Positions 45,498 to 54,885 are shown, counted from the stretch's first letter. The stretch is 64,000 nt of DNA from Halopseudomonas xiamenensis (GCF_014219065.1 NZ_JACLGO010000016.1:31900-95899), one strand, 5' to 3'. Notes: generated by a model not told the origin, from the sequence alone. Numbers and translations are program-made.

Positions 45498-45835
45498 TGG
45501 CGTGGTTCCTTACCATCCACATGGTCGGTGCCGGTCAGGCCGCGCGAGGTCAGCAGCAGGACCAGGTACAGCGCGGTGGTGGCGAAGCCGATGACGATGG
45601 CGGTGAGCACCAGCGCCTGGGTCACCGGATCGGCGAACAGCCCTGCCTCGATCGGTTCCTTCAGCGTCAACGGTGGCTTGTTCACCGTCAGGCGGCCCAT
45701 GATGAAGATGAACATGTTGACCGCGTAGGAAATCAGCAGCAGGCCGATGATGACCTGAAAGGTACGCGGACGCAGGATCAGCCAGACCCCCGAGGCGAAC
45801 AGGACGCCAATGGCAATGGCGATGACAGCTTCCAT
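45494..45835 (-). CDS. mnhC: Na+/H+ antiporter subunit C (MrpC)
   Basis: The 113-aa, three-helix subunit is homologous to NuoK. It contains YAVNMFIFIMGRLTVNKPPL and DPVTQALVLTAIVIGFATTA, as in other MrpC proteins. The ATG at 45835 shares a base with the mnhA stop (TGATG), the tightest possible coupling. Confidence 0.93.
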   Translation of the reverse strand: MEAVIAIAIGVLFASGVWLILRPRTFQVIIGLLLISYAVNMFIFIMGRLTVNKPPLTLKEPIEAGLFADPVTQALVLTAIVIGFATTALYLVLLLTSRGLTGTDHVDGKEPRQ

Positions 45836-48750
45836 CAGTTTTTCTCCTTTCCAGCGGCATCGGCGGCATCGGCGGCCTCCATGGCAGCCAATGGCAGACG
45901 GTGGCTGCGGATCGACTGGTGGGCCAGCGCGGTCAGAATCAGCATGGTGGCGCCAACCACCACGCAGAACACGCCGAGATCAAAAAAGAACGCGCTGGGC
46001 ATATGCAGTTCACCCAATACCGGCAGGGTGAAGTGCGCGGTATGGCTGGTCAGGAACGGATAGCCGGCCACCAGCGCGCCGAGCCCGGTAACTACGGCGA
46101 TGATCAGCCCCAGCGCCAGCCAGCGGTGCGGTTGCAGGTGCAGGCGTGATTCGACCCAGACGGTGCCGGCCAGCATGTACTGGATGATGATGCCCACCGA
46201 GAACACCAGGCCGGCGACGAAGCCACCACCGGGCAGGTTGTGCCCGCGCATGAAGAAGTACAGCGAGCACACCAGGATCATCGGCAGCAGCAGGCGCAGG
46301 TACACCCCCGGCACCATCAGGTAGCCGCTCTCGGCCTGCTCGGTGGGTGTCTGCTGCGCGGCCGGGTCCACCAGGTTGGTCTGCTGGGCGGGCAGCGACA
46401 TGCTTTCAGCGGCCGGGCGGAAGCGGCGCAGCAGGCCGTAGACGGTCAGTGCGACTATACCCAGCACGGCGATCTCGCCCATGGTGTCGAAGCCGCGGAA
46501 GTCCACCAGCAGCACGTTGACCACGTTGCTGCCACCACCTTCGGACAGTGCCCGCTCAAGGAAGAAGCCGCCGATACCGCTGCCGGCCGGCAGCGTCAGT
46601 ACCAGATAGCTGATCGCTGCCATGCCCAGGCCGGCGAGCACTGCGAGGACGAAGTCGCGGCTACGGCGCACCCGGGCCCGGCGGTTCTCGGCGCGGTCCT
46701 GCTCGATGGACAGGATGCGCGGCGGCAGCCAGCGCAGACCGAGCAGGATCAGTACCGTGGTCACGGTTTCCACCATCAACTGGGTCAGCGCCAGATCTGG
46801 TGCGGACAGCCAGAGGAAGGTCAGGCACACCACCAGGCCGGCACCGCCGACCAGGCTGAGAGAGGCCAGGCGGTGGTATTTGGCCTGCCAGGCACCGGCA
46901 ATGGCGCAGGCGCAACCGACCAGCCACAATACGCTGAAGGGAATGTGCGGCTTGCTGGGTTCTATGGCCGCCCATACCTGGGGTGCGGACCAGGCGGTGA
47001 CCACCGCAGCTGCCAGGCAGACGGAAACCATCAACACCAGCTGTGGTTGCAGGCGGCGGGTGCCAAGCAGTCTTTCCAGCCGCGAGGCGCCGCTGCGCAA
47101 CTCCAGCATGGTGCTTTCATAGGCCTGCTTGCCATTGAAACGGTACAGCAGTGGAACCTGGTCGCGGTGCGTGAGGTTGAACCGGGTACGCAGCACCGCA
47201 TACAGCAGCACACCACCACCCAGGGCGATGAAGCTCATCAGCAACGGCACATTGAAGCCATGCCACAGTGCCAGGCTGTAGTACGGCGTCTGCTCGCCGA
47301 GTACCGCCTGCACGCCGTTATGCAACACCGGCCCTACGCTGAGGCCCGGGATGATGCCGACGATCAGGCAGAACACCACCAGAACCTCCACCGGAAAGCG
47401 CATCCAGCGTGGTGGCTCGTGTGGTGTTTTCGGCAGATCGGTGGCCGGCTTGCCGAAGAATACGTAGATGAAGCGCAGCGAGTAGGCCACGCTGAACACA
47501 CCCATGGTCACCGCCGCCAGGGGCATCCACCAGTTGCTGTTGCTGCCGACCAGCAGGGCTTCAGCGAAGAACATTTCCTTGGACAGGAAGCCATTGAGGA
47601 AGGGCACCCCGGCCATGGCTGCCGAGGCGACGATCGCCAGGGTCGCGGTATGCGGCATGAGTTTGGACAGACCGCGCAATTTGCGCATGTCGCGGGTGCC
47701 GCTTTCGTGATCGATGATGCCCACCGCCATGAACAGCGAGGCCTTGAAGGTGGCGTGGTTGAGGGTATGGAAGATCGCCGCCACCATCGCCAGCGGCGTG
47801 CCTATGCCGAGCAGGGCGGTGATCAGACCCAGGTGGCTGATGGTGGAGTAGGCCAGCAGCCCCTTGAGGTCATGCTGGAAGATCGCGATGAACGAGCCGA
47901 TCAGCAAGGTGCAGACCCCGGCGCCGCCAATGATCCAGGTCCACTCCGGCGTGCCCGACAGCACCGGCCACAGGCGCATCAGCAGGAAGATACCGGCCTT
48001 GACCATGGTGGCCGAGTGCAGGTAAGCCGAGACCGGCGTGGGCGCGGCCATGGCATGCGGCAGCCAGAAGTGGAACGGGAACTGCGCGCTCTTGGTCAGG
48101 GCGCCGAGGGCGATGAGAATCAGTGTGGGCAGGTACCAGGCGTGTTCGCGCAGCACCTCGCCGGAATTCAGCACCACATCCAGATCATAGCTGCCGATGA
48201 TGTGGCCGAGCATCAGCACCCCGGCCAGCAGGCACAGGCCGCCGGTGGCGGTCACGGTGAAGGCCATGCGCGCACCACGCCGCGCCTCGGCGCGGTGGTG
48301 CCAGTAGCCGATCAGCAGGAAGGACGAGAGGCTGGTCAGCTCCCAGAACAGCACCAGCTGGATCAGGTTGCCCGACAGCACCACCCCGAGCATGGAGCCC
48401 ATGAATGCCAGCAGGAAGGAGAAGAAGCGTGGTACCGGATCTTCCGGCGACATGTAGTAGCGTGCATACAGCACCACCAGCAGGAATATGCCGATGATCA
48501 GCATGCTGAACAGCCAGGCCAGACCATCCATGCGCAACACCAGGTTCAGCCCGTATTCGGGCATCCAGTCGAGCTGGTAGCGCAACACCTCGCCATTGTT
48601 GATATGCGGGAACTGGATACCGATGATGATCAGGCCGATCAGGGCGACGGCGGCGGCAAGCCAGGCCTCCCTGTTGCGCGCGTTCACCGGCAACAGGGCC
48701 GCGATGAAGCACCCGATGAAGGGGATCAAGATCAGTGTCAGTAACAGCAT
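45835..48750 (-). CDS. mnhA: Na+/H+ antiporter subunit A fused to B (MrpA-MrpB)
   Basis: The 971-aa, NuoL-like large subunit has the ion-channel core LTKSAQFPFHFWLPHAMAAP (about residues 220-239) and many helices. The C-terminal part is the MrpB domain, seen in FFMRGHNLPGGGFVAGLVFS (about 843-862). The A-B fusion marks a six-gene 'group 2' Mrp operon. These complexes exchange cytoplasmic Na+ (or K+) for protons and give salt and alkali tolerance. It is the first gene; the promoter should lie in 48751-48950, where I see no strong consensus. Confidence 0.94.
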   Translation of the reverse strand: MLLLTLILIPFIGCFIAALLPVNARNREAWLAAAVALIGLIIIGIQFPHINNGEVLRYQLDWMPEYGLNLVLRMDGLAWLFSMLIIGIFLLVVLYARYYMSPEDPVPRFFSFLLAFMGSMLGVVLSGNLIQLVLFWELTSLSSFLLIGYWHHRAEARRGARMAFTVTATGGLCLLAGVLMLGHIIGSYDLDVVLNSGEVLREHAWYLPTLILIALGALTKSAQFPFHFWLPHAMAAPTPVSAYLHSATMVKAGIFLLMRLWPVLSGTPEWTWIIGGAGVCTLLIGSFIAIFQHDLKGLLAYSTISHLGLITALLGIGTPLAMVAAIFHTLNHATFKASLFMAVGIIDHESGTRDMRKLRGLSKLMPHTATLAIVASAAMAGVPFLNGFLSKEMFFAEALLVGSNSNWWMPLAAVTMGVFSVAYSLRFIYVFFGKPATDLPKTPHEPPRWMRFPVEVLVVFCLIVGIIPGLSVGPVLHNGVQAVLGEQTPYYSLALWHGFNVPLLMSFIALGGGVLLYAVLRTRFNLTHRDQVPLLYRFNGKQAYESTMLELRSGASRLERLLGTRRLQPQLVLMVSVCLAAAVVTAWSAPQVWAAIEPSKPHIPFSVLWLVGCACAIAGAWQAKYHRLASLSLVGGAGLVVCLTFLWLSAPDLALTQLMVETVTTVLILLGLRWLPPRILSIEQDRAENRRARVRRSRDFVLAVLAGLGMAAISYLVLTLPAGSGIGGFFLERALSEGGGSNVVNVLLVDFRGFDTMGEIAVLGIVALTVYGLLRRFRPAAESMSLPAQQTNLVDPAAQQTPTEQAESGYLMVPGVYLRLLLPMILVCSLYFFMRGHNLPGGGFVAGLVFSVGIIIQYMLAGTVWVESRLHLQPHRWLALGLIIAVVTGLGALVAGYPFLTSHTAHFTLPVLGELHMPSAFFFDLGVFCVVVGATMLILTALAHQSIRSHRLPLAAMEAADAADAAGKEKN

Positions 48751-48950
48751 GGGCTCCCGGGGAAGATGGTCAGGGTTATTGGATTATGCGTTCGAGCCTC
48801 GCATCAGCGACACCGGCAAGAAAGCGGTCTCTAAGGCCTGTTCCCGGTGCATCGCCAGGAGCAGTTCCCAGGTCCGGCATGGTGCCGTTGAGTTATTCCG
48901 CAGAGCGGATGTTTTATTAGTAATTGCCTGAATCTGCAAGCAAAAAAATA

Positions 48951-49592
48951 TTACCGCATGCAAACTCCGGTCCCGGCCAGGCCGCAATAGCCGCCCGGGT
49001 TCTTGTGCAAATACTGCTGATGATAGTCCTCCGCGTAGTAAAATTCCGCCGCTGGAATAATCTCGGTGGTGATCGGCCCACGACCGGCCGCCTGCAGGGC
49101 TTCGGCGAAGCGTGCGCGGCTGGCTTCGACCTGCGCTCGCTGGGCCATATCGCTGACGTAGATGCCGGAGCGGTACTGCGTGCCCAGGTCGTTGCCCTGG
49201 CGCATGCCCTGGGTCGGATCATGGCTTTCCCAGAACACCCGTAGCAGCTCGTCCAGTGTCAGGACCTGCGGATCGAATACCACCAGTACCACCTCGTTGT
49301 GCCCGGTCAGCCCGGAACAGACCTCCTCATAAGTCGGGTTCGGGGTCAGTCCGGCGCTGTAGCCGACGGCGGTGGTATGCACCCCGTCGAGTTGCCAGAA
49401 CAGCCGCTCGGCACCCCAGAAGCAGCCCATGCCGACGATGATCTGCTGCAGATGGTCCGGGAACGGCGGCTTGATCGGCGTGCCCAGCACGGCGTGGATA
49501 CTACTGGTGGGAATCGGCTCGGGGCGGCCGGGCAGGGCCTCGGTGGCGCTTGGCAGGCGCATTTTGTGCTCGGGCGGTGTTCGGAGAAACAT
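48951..49592 (-). CDS. msrA: Peptide-methionine (S)-S-oxide reductase MsrA
   Basis: The 213-aa repair enzyme reduces methionine-S-sulfoxide in proteins. The catalytic cysteine is Cys57 in [15 protein letters not shown], with resolving cysteines in the C-terminal [14 protein letters not shown]. Length and layout match E. coli MsrA (212). It starts 9 bases after cysQ ends, so nudE-cysQ-msrA appear to form one transcript. Confidence 0.95.
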   Translation of the reverse strand: MFLRTPPEHKMRLPSATEALPGRPEPIPTSSIHAVLGTPIKPPFPDHLQQIIVGMGCFWGAERLFWQLDGVHTTAVGYSAGLTPNPTYEEVCSGLTGHNEVVLVVFDPQVLTLDELLRVFWESHDPTQGMRQGNDLGTQYRSGIYVSDMAQRAQVEASRARFAEALQAAGRGPITTEIIPAAEFYYAEDYHQQYLHKNPGGYCGLAGTGVCMR

Positions 49593-49601
49593 GGTGGACT
49601 C

Positions 49602-50414
49602 CTATGTTGGTTCTGAGAGCAGCAGTTGCCGCAGGGCCGGGTCGGGGCTGCCGGTGGCGATGAAGTACGGGTTCAGCCAGTCTGTGCGGTGCGGGTAGGC
49701 GAAGCGCTGGCCGTGCAGATCCAGCACCTGACCGCCGGCACCTTCCAGCACCGCCTGGGCGGCCGCGGTGTCCCACTGGCTGGTGGGGGCGAAGCGCGGG
49801 TACAGGTCCGCAGCGCCCTCGGCCAGGACGCAAAATTTCAGTGAGCTGCCGACCCCGGCCAGCTCCACGGCATGGGCCTGCCGCAGGCGTTGCAGCAGCG
49901 CTTCCTGCTCGGCGCTGGTATGCCGGCGGCTGGCGACCACCCGCAATGGCCTCGCCGGGGCACGGCAGTGCAGCGCCTCAGGCGCCTGATTGCCCTGCTG
50001 GCGCCAGCTGCCGAGCCCGGCACCGCCCCAGTACAGGGTATCGCGCGCCGGGACGCCGACCACGCCGAAGCGCACCTGTCCGTCTTCGATCAGGGCAATA
50101 TTGACGGTGAACTCGTCGCTGCCGGCAATGAACTCCTTGGTGCCGTCCAGCGGGTCGATCAGCCAGAAACGCGACCAGTGCCGACGCTGCGGCAGTGGCA
50201 CATCGGCAGCTTCCTCGGACAGCGTCGGGATATCCGGGGTCAGCGCCTGCAATCCATCAAGAATGCACTGGTTGGCCGCCAGATCGGCGGCAGTGACCGG
50301 GGAATCATCGGTCTTGATGATCACTTCCGGGTCCTGGCGCCACCAGGGCATCGCTGCCTGGCCAGCATCACGTGCCAGTTGGCAGAGTCGCTCGACAGCG
50401 AACGGCAGGCTCAT
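49602..50414 (-). CDS. cysQ: 3'(2'),5'-bisphosphate nucleotidase CysQ
   Basis: The 270-aa, Mg2+-dependent, Li+-sensitive phosphatase hydrolyses PAP (and PAPS) produced in sulfate assimilation. Family motifs: LSEEAAD (metal site), WLIDPLDGTKEFIAGSDEFT (about residues 84-103) and, late, the WDTAAAQAVLEGAGG motif. The start overlaps the nudE stop (ATGA). The nudE-cysQ neighbourhood is conserved in pseudomonads. Confidence 0.92.
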   Translation of the reverse strand: MSLPFAVERLCQLARDAGQAAMPWWRQDPEVIIKTDDSPVTAADLAANQCILDGLQALTPDIPTLSEEAADVPLPQRRHWSRFWLIDPLDGTKEFIAGSDEFTVNIALIEDGQVRFGVVGVPARDTLYWGGAGLGSWRQQGNQAPEALHCRAPARPLRVVASRRHTSAEQEALLQRLRQAHAVELAGVGSSLKFCVLAEGAADLYPRFAPTSQWDTAAAQAVLEGAGGQVLDLHGQRFAYPHRTDWLNPYFIATGSPDPALRQLLLSEPT

Positions 50415-50977
50415 GGCCGCAGCTCGCCGCGTTGTTCGAGCAGGTCACGCACCAGGTACAGCGCCGCCAGTGCCCGGCCTTCGGAAAAGCCCGGGCGCGA
50501 CAGCAGCTCGCTCAGGGCGTACAGGTCAACACTGTCGACGCGGATCGGTTCGGGTTCATCACCCGGCAGGCGCTTCTCATACAGGTCGCGCGCCAGTACC
50601 ACCGAGATGCTCTGGCTCATGTAGCCGGGTGACAGTGACAGCTTGCCCAGCAGTTCCATGCGCTGGGCACCGAAGCCGGCTTCTTCCATCAGTTCGCGGT
50701 TGGCCGCATCCAGCACGTCCTCGCCCGGCTCGACCAGGCCCTTGGGCAGCGACAACTGGTAGTCATGGGTGCCGCCGCAATACTCCTCGATCAGCAGGGC
50801 CGTGCGCTCATCCTGCAAGGCCACCACCATCACCGCACCGTAGCCCGCGCCGGAGCCAACCAGGCGTTCGTAGGTGCGCTCGGTGCCGTTGCTGAAACGC
50901 AGCTGCATCTGCTCGACGGTGAACAACCGACTCTTGGCGACAACGCGGGCGTCGAGAATCTCTGGCTTCTGCGGCAT
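50411..50977 (-). CDS. nudE: ADP compounds hydrolase NudE
   Basis: The 188-aa Nudix enzyme hydrolyses ADP-ribose, NADH, Ap3A and similar compounds. The Nudix box GLVEPGEDVLDAANRELMEE is at about residues 80-99, followed by AGF. The later LSLSPGYMSQSISVVLARDL is typical of NudE. The start at 50977 (MPQKPEILDARVV) gives the E. coli-like length; the open frame reaches 15 codons further. It diverges from yrfG. Confidence 0.92.
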   Translation of the reverse strand: MPQKPEILDARVVAKSRLFTVEQMQLRFSNGTERTYERLVGSGAGYGAVMVVALQDERTALLIEEYCGGTHDYQLSLPKGLVEPGEDVLDAANRELMEEAGFGAQRMELLGKLSLSPGYMSQSISVVLARDLYEKRLPGDEPEPIRVDSVDLYALSELLSRPGFSEGRALAALYLVRDLLEQRGELRP

Positions 50978-51043
50978 GCTGGCTCCGTGATCAATGGGTG
51001 GTCTGTTATCATAGCCGTCCACTCAAGCAAAACCCAACCACTC

Positions 51044-51715
51044 ATGCTCAACTGGAATACCATCGACACCGTCCTGCTGGATATGGACGGTACGCTGTTG
51101 GACCTGCACTTCGATAATCACTTCTGGGTCGACTACCTGCCGCAGTGCTATGCCCGCCAGCACGGCCAGACGCTGGCGTGGGCCAGAGAGCGGATCGACC
51201 CGCTGATGCGGCGTATCCATGGCCAGCTGGACTGGTACTGCCTGGACTTCTGGACCCGCGAGCTGGGCCTGCCGATCGTCGAACTCAAGCGCGAGGTGGC
51301 GCACCTGATCCGCCTGCGCCCGGATGCCGATGCGTTTCTGCAGGCGCTGCAGCAGAGCGGCCGGCAGGTGGTACTGATCACCAATGCGCACCGCGATTCA
51401 CTGTCGCTGAAAATGGAGCGGGTCGAGCTGCGCACCTATTTCCAGCGCTTGATCAGCTCCCACGATTTCGGTTATCCCAAGGAACAGCAGGCGTTCTGGC
51501 ATGCGCTGCGCGGCGAGGTGGAGTTCGATCCGGCGCGCACTCTGTTCATCGATGATGGCCTGGCGATCCTGCGCGCCGCCCGCGAGTTCGGTATCGCGCA
51601 GCTGCTGGCGGTGCGCCAGCCGGACAGTCAGGGTGGACTGCGTGATACCGAGGAGTTCGCGGCCGTCGAGGACTACGCCAGCCTGGTGCGGGCCATTGGG
51701 GAAACCGGGGCGTAG
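51044..51715 (+). CDS. yrfG: GMP/IMP nucleotidase YrfG (HAD family)
   Basis: The 223-aa HAD phosphatase dephosphorylates purine mononucleotides. Motif I VLLDMDGTLLDLHFDNHFW (about residues 9-27), motif II VLITNAHRDS (about 107-116) and motif IV LFIDDGLAILRAA are present. HFDNHFW after motif I is characteristic of YrfG. It is divergent from nudE, as in other gammaproteobacteria, and convergent with rimK. Confidence 0.9.
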   Translation: MLNWNTIDTVLLDMDGTLLDLHFDNHFWVDYLPQCYARQHGQTLAWARERIDPLMRRIHGQLDWYCLDFWTRELGLPIVELKREVAHLIRLRPDADAFLQALQQSGRQVVLITNAHRDSLSLKMERVELRTYFQRLISSHDFGYPKEQQAFWHALRGEVEFDPARTLFIDDGLAILRAAREFGIAQLLAVRQPDSQGGLRDTEEFAAVEDYASLVRAIGETGA

Positions 51716-51738
51716 CGCCTCCGGCTCAGCCGCCTTGC

Positions 51739-51756
51739 GTCGAGCAGGCGCTCGAC
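51739..51756. terminator. Small hairpin between convergent yrfG and rimK
   Basis: GTCGAGC (51739-51745) and GCTCGAC (51750-51756) form a 7-bp stem with a 4-base loop. It is almost the same as the hairpin at 62815-62832 (GTCGAGCA/TGCTCGAC), suggesting a small recurrent 3' hairpin. No T-run follows. Confidence 0.35.
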
Positions 51757-51800
51757 ACACCGAAGAGCAGGCCAGCGTCAGTCCTTCAGCCGGTATCGGC

Positions 51801-52706
51801 TCAGCCCTTACCCCGGGTCCGCGTCTGGTTCGGCCGGGCGTTCTTCTCGATGTATTCGATGATCAACCCGGCGACATCCTTGCCGGTGGTCGACTCGATG
51901 CCTTCCAGCCCCGGCGAGGAATTGACTTCCATGACCACCGGACCGTGGTTGGAGCGCAGGATATCCACACCGGCGACGTTCAGCCCCATGACCTTGGCCG
52001 CACGCACTGCGGTCATGCGTTCCTCAGGGGTGATCTTGATCAGGCTGGCGCTGCCGCCACGGTGCAGGTTGGAGCGGAACTCGCCGGGCTTGGCCTGGCG
52101 TTTCATCGCCGCGATCACCTTGTCGCCGACCACCAGGCAGCGGATGTCCGCGCCGCCGGCCTCCTTTATATATTCCTGCACCATGATGTTGGCCTTCAGG
52201 CCCATGAAGGCTTCGAGTACCGATTCGGCGGCCTGTTCGGTCTCGCACATGACCACGCCGATGCCCTGGGTGCCTTCCAGCAGCTTGATCACCAGCGGCG
52301 CACCGCCGACCATGTTGATCAGGTCGGGGATGTCATCCGGCGAATGAGCGAAGCCGGTCACCGGCAGGCCGACGCCCTTGCGTGACAGCAGCTGCAGGGA
52401 ACGCAACTTGTCCCGCGAACGGCTGATCGCCACCGACTCGTTCAGCGGAAACACGCCCATCATTTCGAACTGGCGCAACACTGCGGCGCCATAGAAGGTT
52501 ATAGAGGCGCCGATGCGCGGGATCACCGCGTCGAAGGGCTCCAGTTCGGTGCCCTTGTAATGGATGCTCGGCTTGTGGCTGGCGATGTTCATGTAGGCAC
52601 GCAGGGTGTCAATCACCCGCACCTCATGGCCGCGCGCCCGCCCGGCCTCGACCAGGCGGCGGGTAGAGTAGAGATTGGGGTTGCGCGACAATACCGCAAT
52701 TTTCAT
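51801..52706 (-). CDS. rimK: Ribosomal protein S6 glutamate ligase RimK
   Basis: The 301-aa ATP-grasp enzyme adds glutamates to the C-terminus of ribosomal protein S6. An N-terminal domain ([20 protein letters not shown]) is followed by the ATP-grasp fold: [19 protein letters not shown] (about residues 137-155), [20 protein letters not shown], and [16 protein letters not shown] near the end. Length matches E. coli (300). In Pseudomonas RimK is known to act with RimA and RimB and to respond to c-di-GMP; rimB is directly upstream here with a 10-base gap. Confidence 0.95.
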   Translation of the reverse strand: MKIAVLSRNPNLYSTRRLVEAGRARGHEVRVIDTLRAYMNIASHKPSIHYKGTELEPFDAVIPRIGASITFYGAAVLRQFEMMGVFPLNESVAISRSRDKLRSLQLLSRKGVGLPVTGFAHSPDDIPDLINMVGGAPLVIKLLEGTQGIGVVMCETEQAAESVLEAFMGLKANIMVQEYIKEAGGADIRCLVVGDKVIAAMKRQAKPGEFRSNLHRGGSASLIKITPEERMTAVRAAKVMGLNVAGVDILRSNHGPVVMEVNSSPGLEGIESTTGKDVAGLIIEYIEKNARPNQTRTRGKG

Positions 52707-52716
52707 GATGTTCTGT

Positions 52717-53184
52717 TCAACCTTCTGTATATAGGTCTGTCTGGGGGTGGTTCTGGACGAAGCGTAGTCCAGGGTTGATGACAAGCTGGCCATCGAGCAT
52801 GGCGGTGCAACCGAGCAGTACCCGGTAGCGCATCGACTTGCGGCAGGTGAGGGTGAAGTCCACCCACCAGCACTTGTCACCCAGCACCATCGGAGTGCGG
52901 ATGACATGACGTTCCTGCAGATGCCCATTGGAGCTCTTGACCCGCTTGAAGCTGACCAGCCGGGCCTCGCATTCGGTATCGCGGGGTTTGTGCGGGGTGC
53001 CGGTATGGGCTTTGAAGCGCACCCAGGTCTCGCCGTCACGTTCGAAGGTCTCGATATCACTGGCATGCAGCGCCGAGGTCCTGGCGCCGCTGTCCACCTT
53101 GGCCCGGAGCTTGGGTATGCCCAGCTCCGGCAGGCCGATCCACTCGCGTAACCCGATCACGTTCAGATGATCGAAGGTCTTCAT
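52717..53184 (-). CDS. rimB: Retropepsin-like protease of the RimB/Zn_protease family
   Basis: The 155-aa protein is of the family annotated 'ATP-dependent zinc protease' (PF05618). Its only clear catalytic motif is the aspartic-protease signature [13 protein letters not shown] with Asp31. Members paired with rimK in Pseudomonas are called RimB and limit the polyglutamylation made by RimK; I apply that name from position and family. GGAGGGGGA precedes ATG 53184. It is co-transcribed with rimK. Confidence 0.82.
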   Translation of the reverse strand: MKTFDHLNVIGLREWIGLPELGIPKLRAKVDSGARTSALHASDIETFERDGETWVRFKAHTGTPHKPRDTECEARLVSFKRVKSSNGHLQERHVIRTPMVLGDKCWWVDFTLTCRKSMRYRVLLGCTAMLDGQLVINPGLRFVQNHPQTDLYTEG

Positions 53185-53561
53185 TCCCCCTCCTGCAATC
53201 GGCAATCTGCAATGGCGCGCATCATGGGCCAAGATCGATGATTCAACAAGCTTGATACACTGGTGAGCACAGGGTCTGTTGACGTTTCATCATAAGCCGC
53301 GTTGCAGCGTAAAATCTCGCCAGGCTAGGCGTGGGACGCAGGCAATGGTCATTCCCTTGCCAAGTCCCGCAACGACGCATGGCGAGATTTTACGCGCAAC
53401 CCGGAGGGCCGGGCCTGTTTTTGCGCGATGCTGCGTTACTCGTCGTTCATTTGGAATGACCAAATTTCTCTCCTCGCGCCTTGCCTCGCGCAAAAACAGG
53501 CGCCGGCGCGGCTTATGATGAAACGTCAACAGACCCTAGGTTCTACAGGAGTACAGATCCG
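53185..53561. other. Intergenic region holding a MITE-like element
   Basis: No gene is seen in these 377 bases. The rimBK promoter should lie in 53185-53270 on the minus strand. The 267-bp terminal-inverted-repeat element fills 53271-53537, and 24 bases remain before the hslR start. Open frames inside the element arise from its symmetry. Confidence 0.75.
53271..53537. mobile_element. 267-bp MITE-like element with interlocked inverted repeats
   Basis: Perfect 31-bp terminal inverted repeats (53271-53301 and 53507-53537; AGGGTCTGTTGACGTTTCAT...) bound the element. Inside are three more exact inverted pairs: CGTAAAATCTCGCCA (53308-53322) with 53380-53394; TGGTCATTCC (53346-53355) with 53453-53462; and GCCTGTTTTTGCGCG (53413-53427) with 53487-53501. 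Their order is B-C-B'-D-C'-D', so the stems interlock rather than nest. No transposase is encoded. A single copy of its end lies at 38556-38572. No convincing target duplication was seen. Confidence 0.8.
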
Positions 53562-53969
53562 ATGAGCGAAGATGGCAAGCCGCGGCTGGATAAATGGCTG
53601 TGGGCGGCGCGGTTTTTCAAGACCCGTGCATTGGCCAAGGCAGCGATCGAGGGCGGCAAGGTGCATAGCGCGGGTGAGCGCTGCAAGCCGAGCAAGGAGC
53701 CGAAGGTCGGCGACGAGCTGCAGATACGGCAGGGGCACGACACCCGTACGGTAGTGATCCGGGCCGTTTCCATGGTCCGCCGGGGTGCGCCCGAGGCCCA
53801 GCTGCTGTATGAGGAAACGCAGCAGAGCATCCAGCAGCGCGAGGCCGCCGCCGCGCAGCGCAAGGCCGCCGCCCCGGGGCTGCTGATCAGCGAGCATCGT
53901 CCGACCAAGAAGCAGCGTCGGCAGATTCACCGCTTTCGCGACGAGCGCAATACGCTTTCCGGTGATTGA
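53562..53969 (+). CDS. hslR: Heat shock protein 15 (ribosome-associated, S4 domain)
   Basis: The 135-aa Hsp15 binds stalled 50S subunits carrying nascent chains and helps recycle them. An S4 RNA-binding domain fills the N-terminal half (LDKWLWAARFFKTRALAKAA at about residues 9-28). The basic C-terminal tail (RPTKKQRRQIHRFRD) is typical. Start 53562 has AGGAG upstream, 24 bases past the MITE-like element, so the element may have displaced or supply part of the promoter. hslO follows after 34 bases. Confidence 0.92.
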   Translation: MSEDGKPRLDKWLWAARFFKTRALAKAAIEGGKVHSAGERCKPSKEPKVGDELQIRQGHDTRTVVIRAVSMVRRGAPEAQLLYEETQQSIQQREAAAAQRKAAAPGLLISEHRPTKKQRRQIHRFRDERNTLSGD

Positions 53970-53974
53970 TTGGG

Positions 53975-53980
53975 TATAAT
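53975..53980 (+). promoter_or_regulatory. Possible -10 box for hslO
   Basis: TATAAT, a perfect sigma-70 -10 hexamer, lies 24 bases before the hslO ATG, just after the hslR stop. No matching -35 hexamer is obvious. hslO may thus have its own start in addition to read-through from hslR. Confidence 0.4.
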
Positions 53981-54003
53981 CGGGGTTTTTTGAAGGTGAA
54001 GCC

Positions 54004-54885
54004 ATGTCCTCCCAGGATGTCACCCAGCGTTTTCTGTTCGAGCACGCCGATGTGCGTGGTGAACTGGTGTCGCTGAACCAGAGCTATGGTGAGATTCTCG
54101 CCAAACATGACTATCCCGAGCCGGTCAAGGCGCTGCTGGGCGAGATGCTGGCCGCGGCAGTGCTGTTGTCCACGGCGATCAAGTTCGATGGCCTGCTGAT
54201 CATGCAGGCGCGCTCATCGGGGCCGCTCTCGACCCTGATGGTGGAATGTTCCAGCCAGCAGGAAGTGCGTGCGATCGCCCGCTACAGTGACGACCTGCAA
54301 GGGGAAGGGTTGGCCGCGTTGATGCCCGATGGCGTGCTGGCGATTACCATCGACCCCGACCAGGGTCAGCGCTACCAGGGCGTGGTCGCTCTGGAAGGGA
54401 ACTCGCTGGCCGACTCCCTGGCCGGCTATTTCGACAGCTCGGAACAGCTGCCCAGTCGCTTCCGCCTGCTGGCCGACGGACGCACCGCCCGCGGCTTCAT
54501 GCTGCAGGCCTTGCCCGCCGATCGTCAGACCGATCCGCAGGAGCGTCAGGAAACCTGGAATCGCCTGAGCATACTGGCCGATACCCTGAGTGTGGAGGAG
54601 CTGATGGCGCTGGATAACCAGACCATCCTGCACCGCCTGTATCACGAAGAGGACGTCAGGCTGTTCGATGAACGTTCCGTTAGCTTTCGGTGCAGCTGTT
54701 CGGCGGAACGATCGGGCAGTGCCCTGGTCAGTCTGGGGCGGGACGATGCATTTTTGCTGTTGGAAGAGCGTGGTGGCGAGATAGATATCGACTGCCAGTT
54801 CTGCAGTACCCGATATCTGTTCGACCGGGCAGCACTGGTCGAGCTGTTCGACAAGGTTCGGGATCACGCCCGGAGCCTGCATTGA
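54004..54885 (+). CDS. hslO: Redox-regulated chaperone Hsp33
   Basis: The 293-aa cytoplasmic holdase is switched on by oxidation. All four zinc cysteines of the redox switch are present: Cys230 and Cys232 (RCSCSAERSG) and Cys264 and Cys267 (DCQFCSTRY), in the C-x-C...C-x-x-C spacing. The N-terminal part begins VTQRFLFEHADVRGELVSL. The hslR-hslO pair upstream of pckA is the usual gammaproteobacterial order. AAGGTGAAGCC precedes the ATG. Confidence 0.95.
   Translation: MSSQDVTQRFLFEHADVRGELVSLNQSYGEILAKHDYPEPVKALLGEMLAAAVLLSTAIKFDGLLIMQARSSGPLSTLMVECSSQQEVRAIARYSDDLQGEGLAALMPDGVLAITIDPDQGQRYQGVVALEGNSLADSLAGYFDSSEQLPSRFRLLADGRTARGFMLQALPADRQTDPQERQETWNRLSILADTLSVEELMALDNQTILHRLYHEEDVRLFDERSVSFRCSCSAERSGSALVSLGRDDAFLLLEERGGEIDIDCQFCSTRYLFDRAALVELFDKVRDHARSLH

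Noticed and set aside
46240..48744. An 834-codon plus-strand open frame opposite mnhA
   Set aside because: Same antisense artefact; the minus strand encodes a clear MrpA-MrpB protein.
53279..53529. Two 79-codon frames starting at either end of the MITE-like element with the same first residues
   Set aside because: The shared N-terminus is simply the terminal inverted repeat read from both ends; there is no ribosome binding site or conserved domain.
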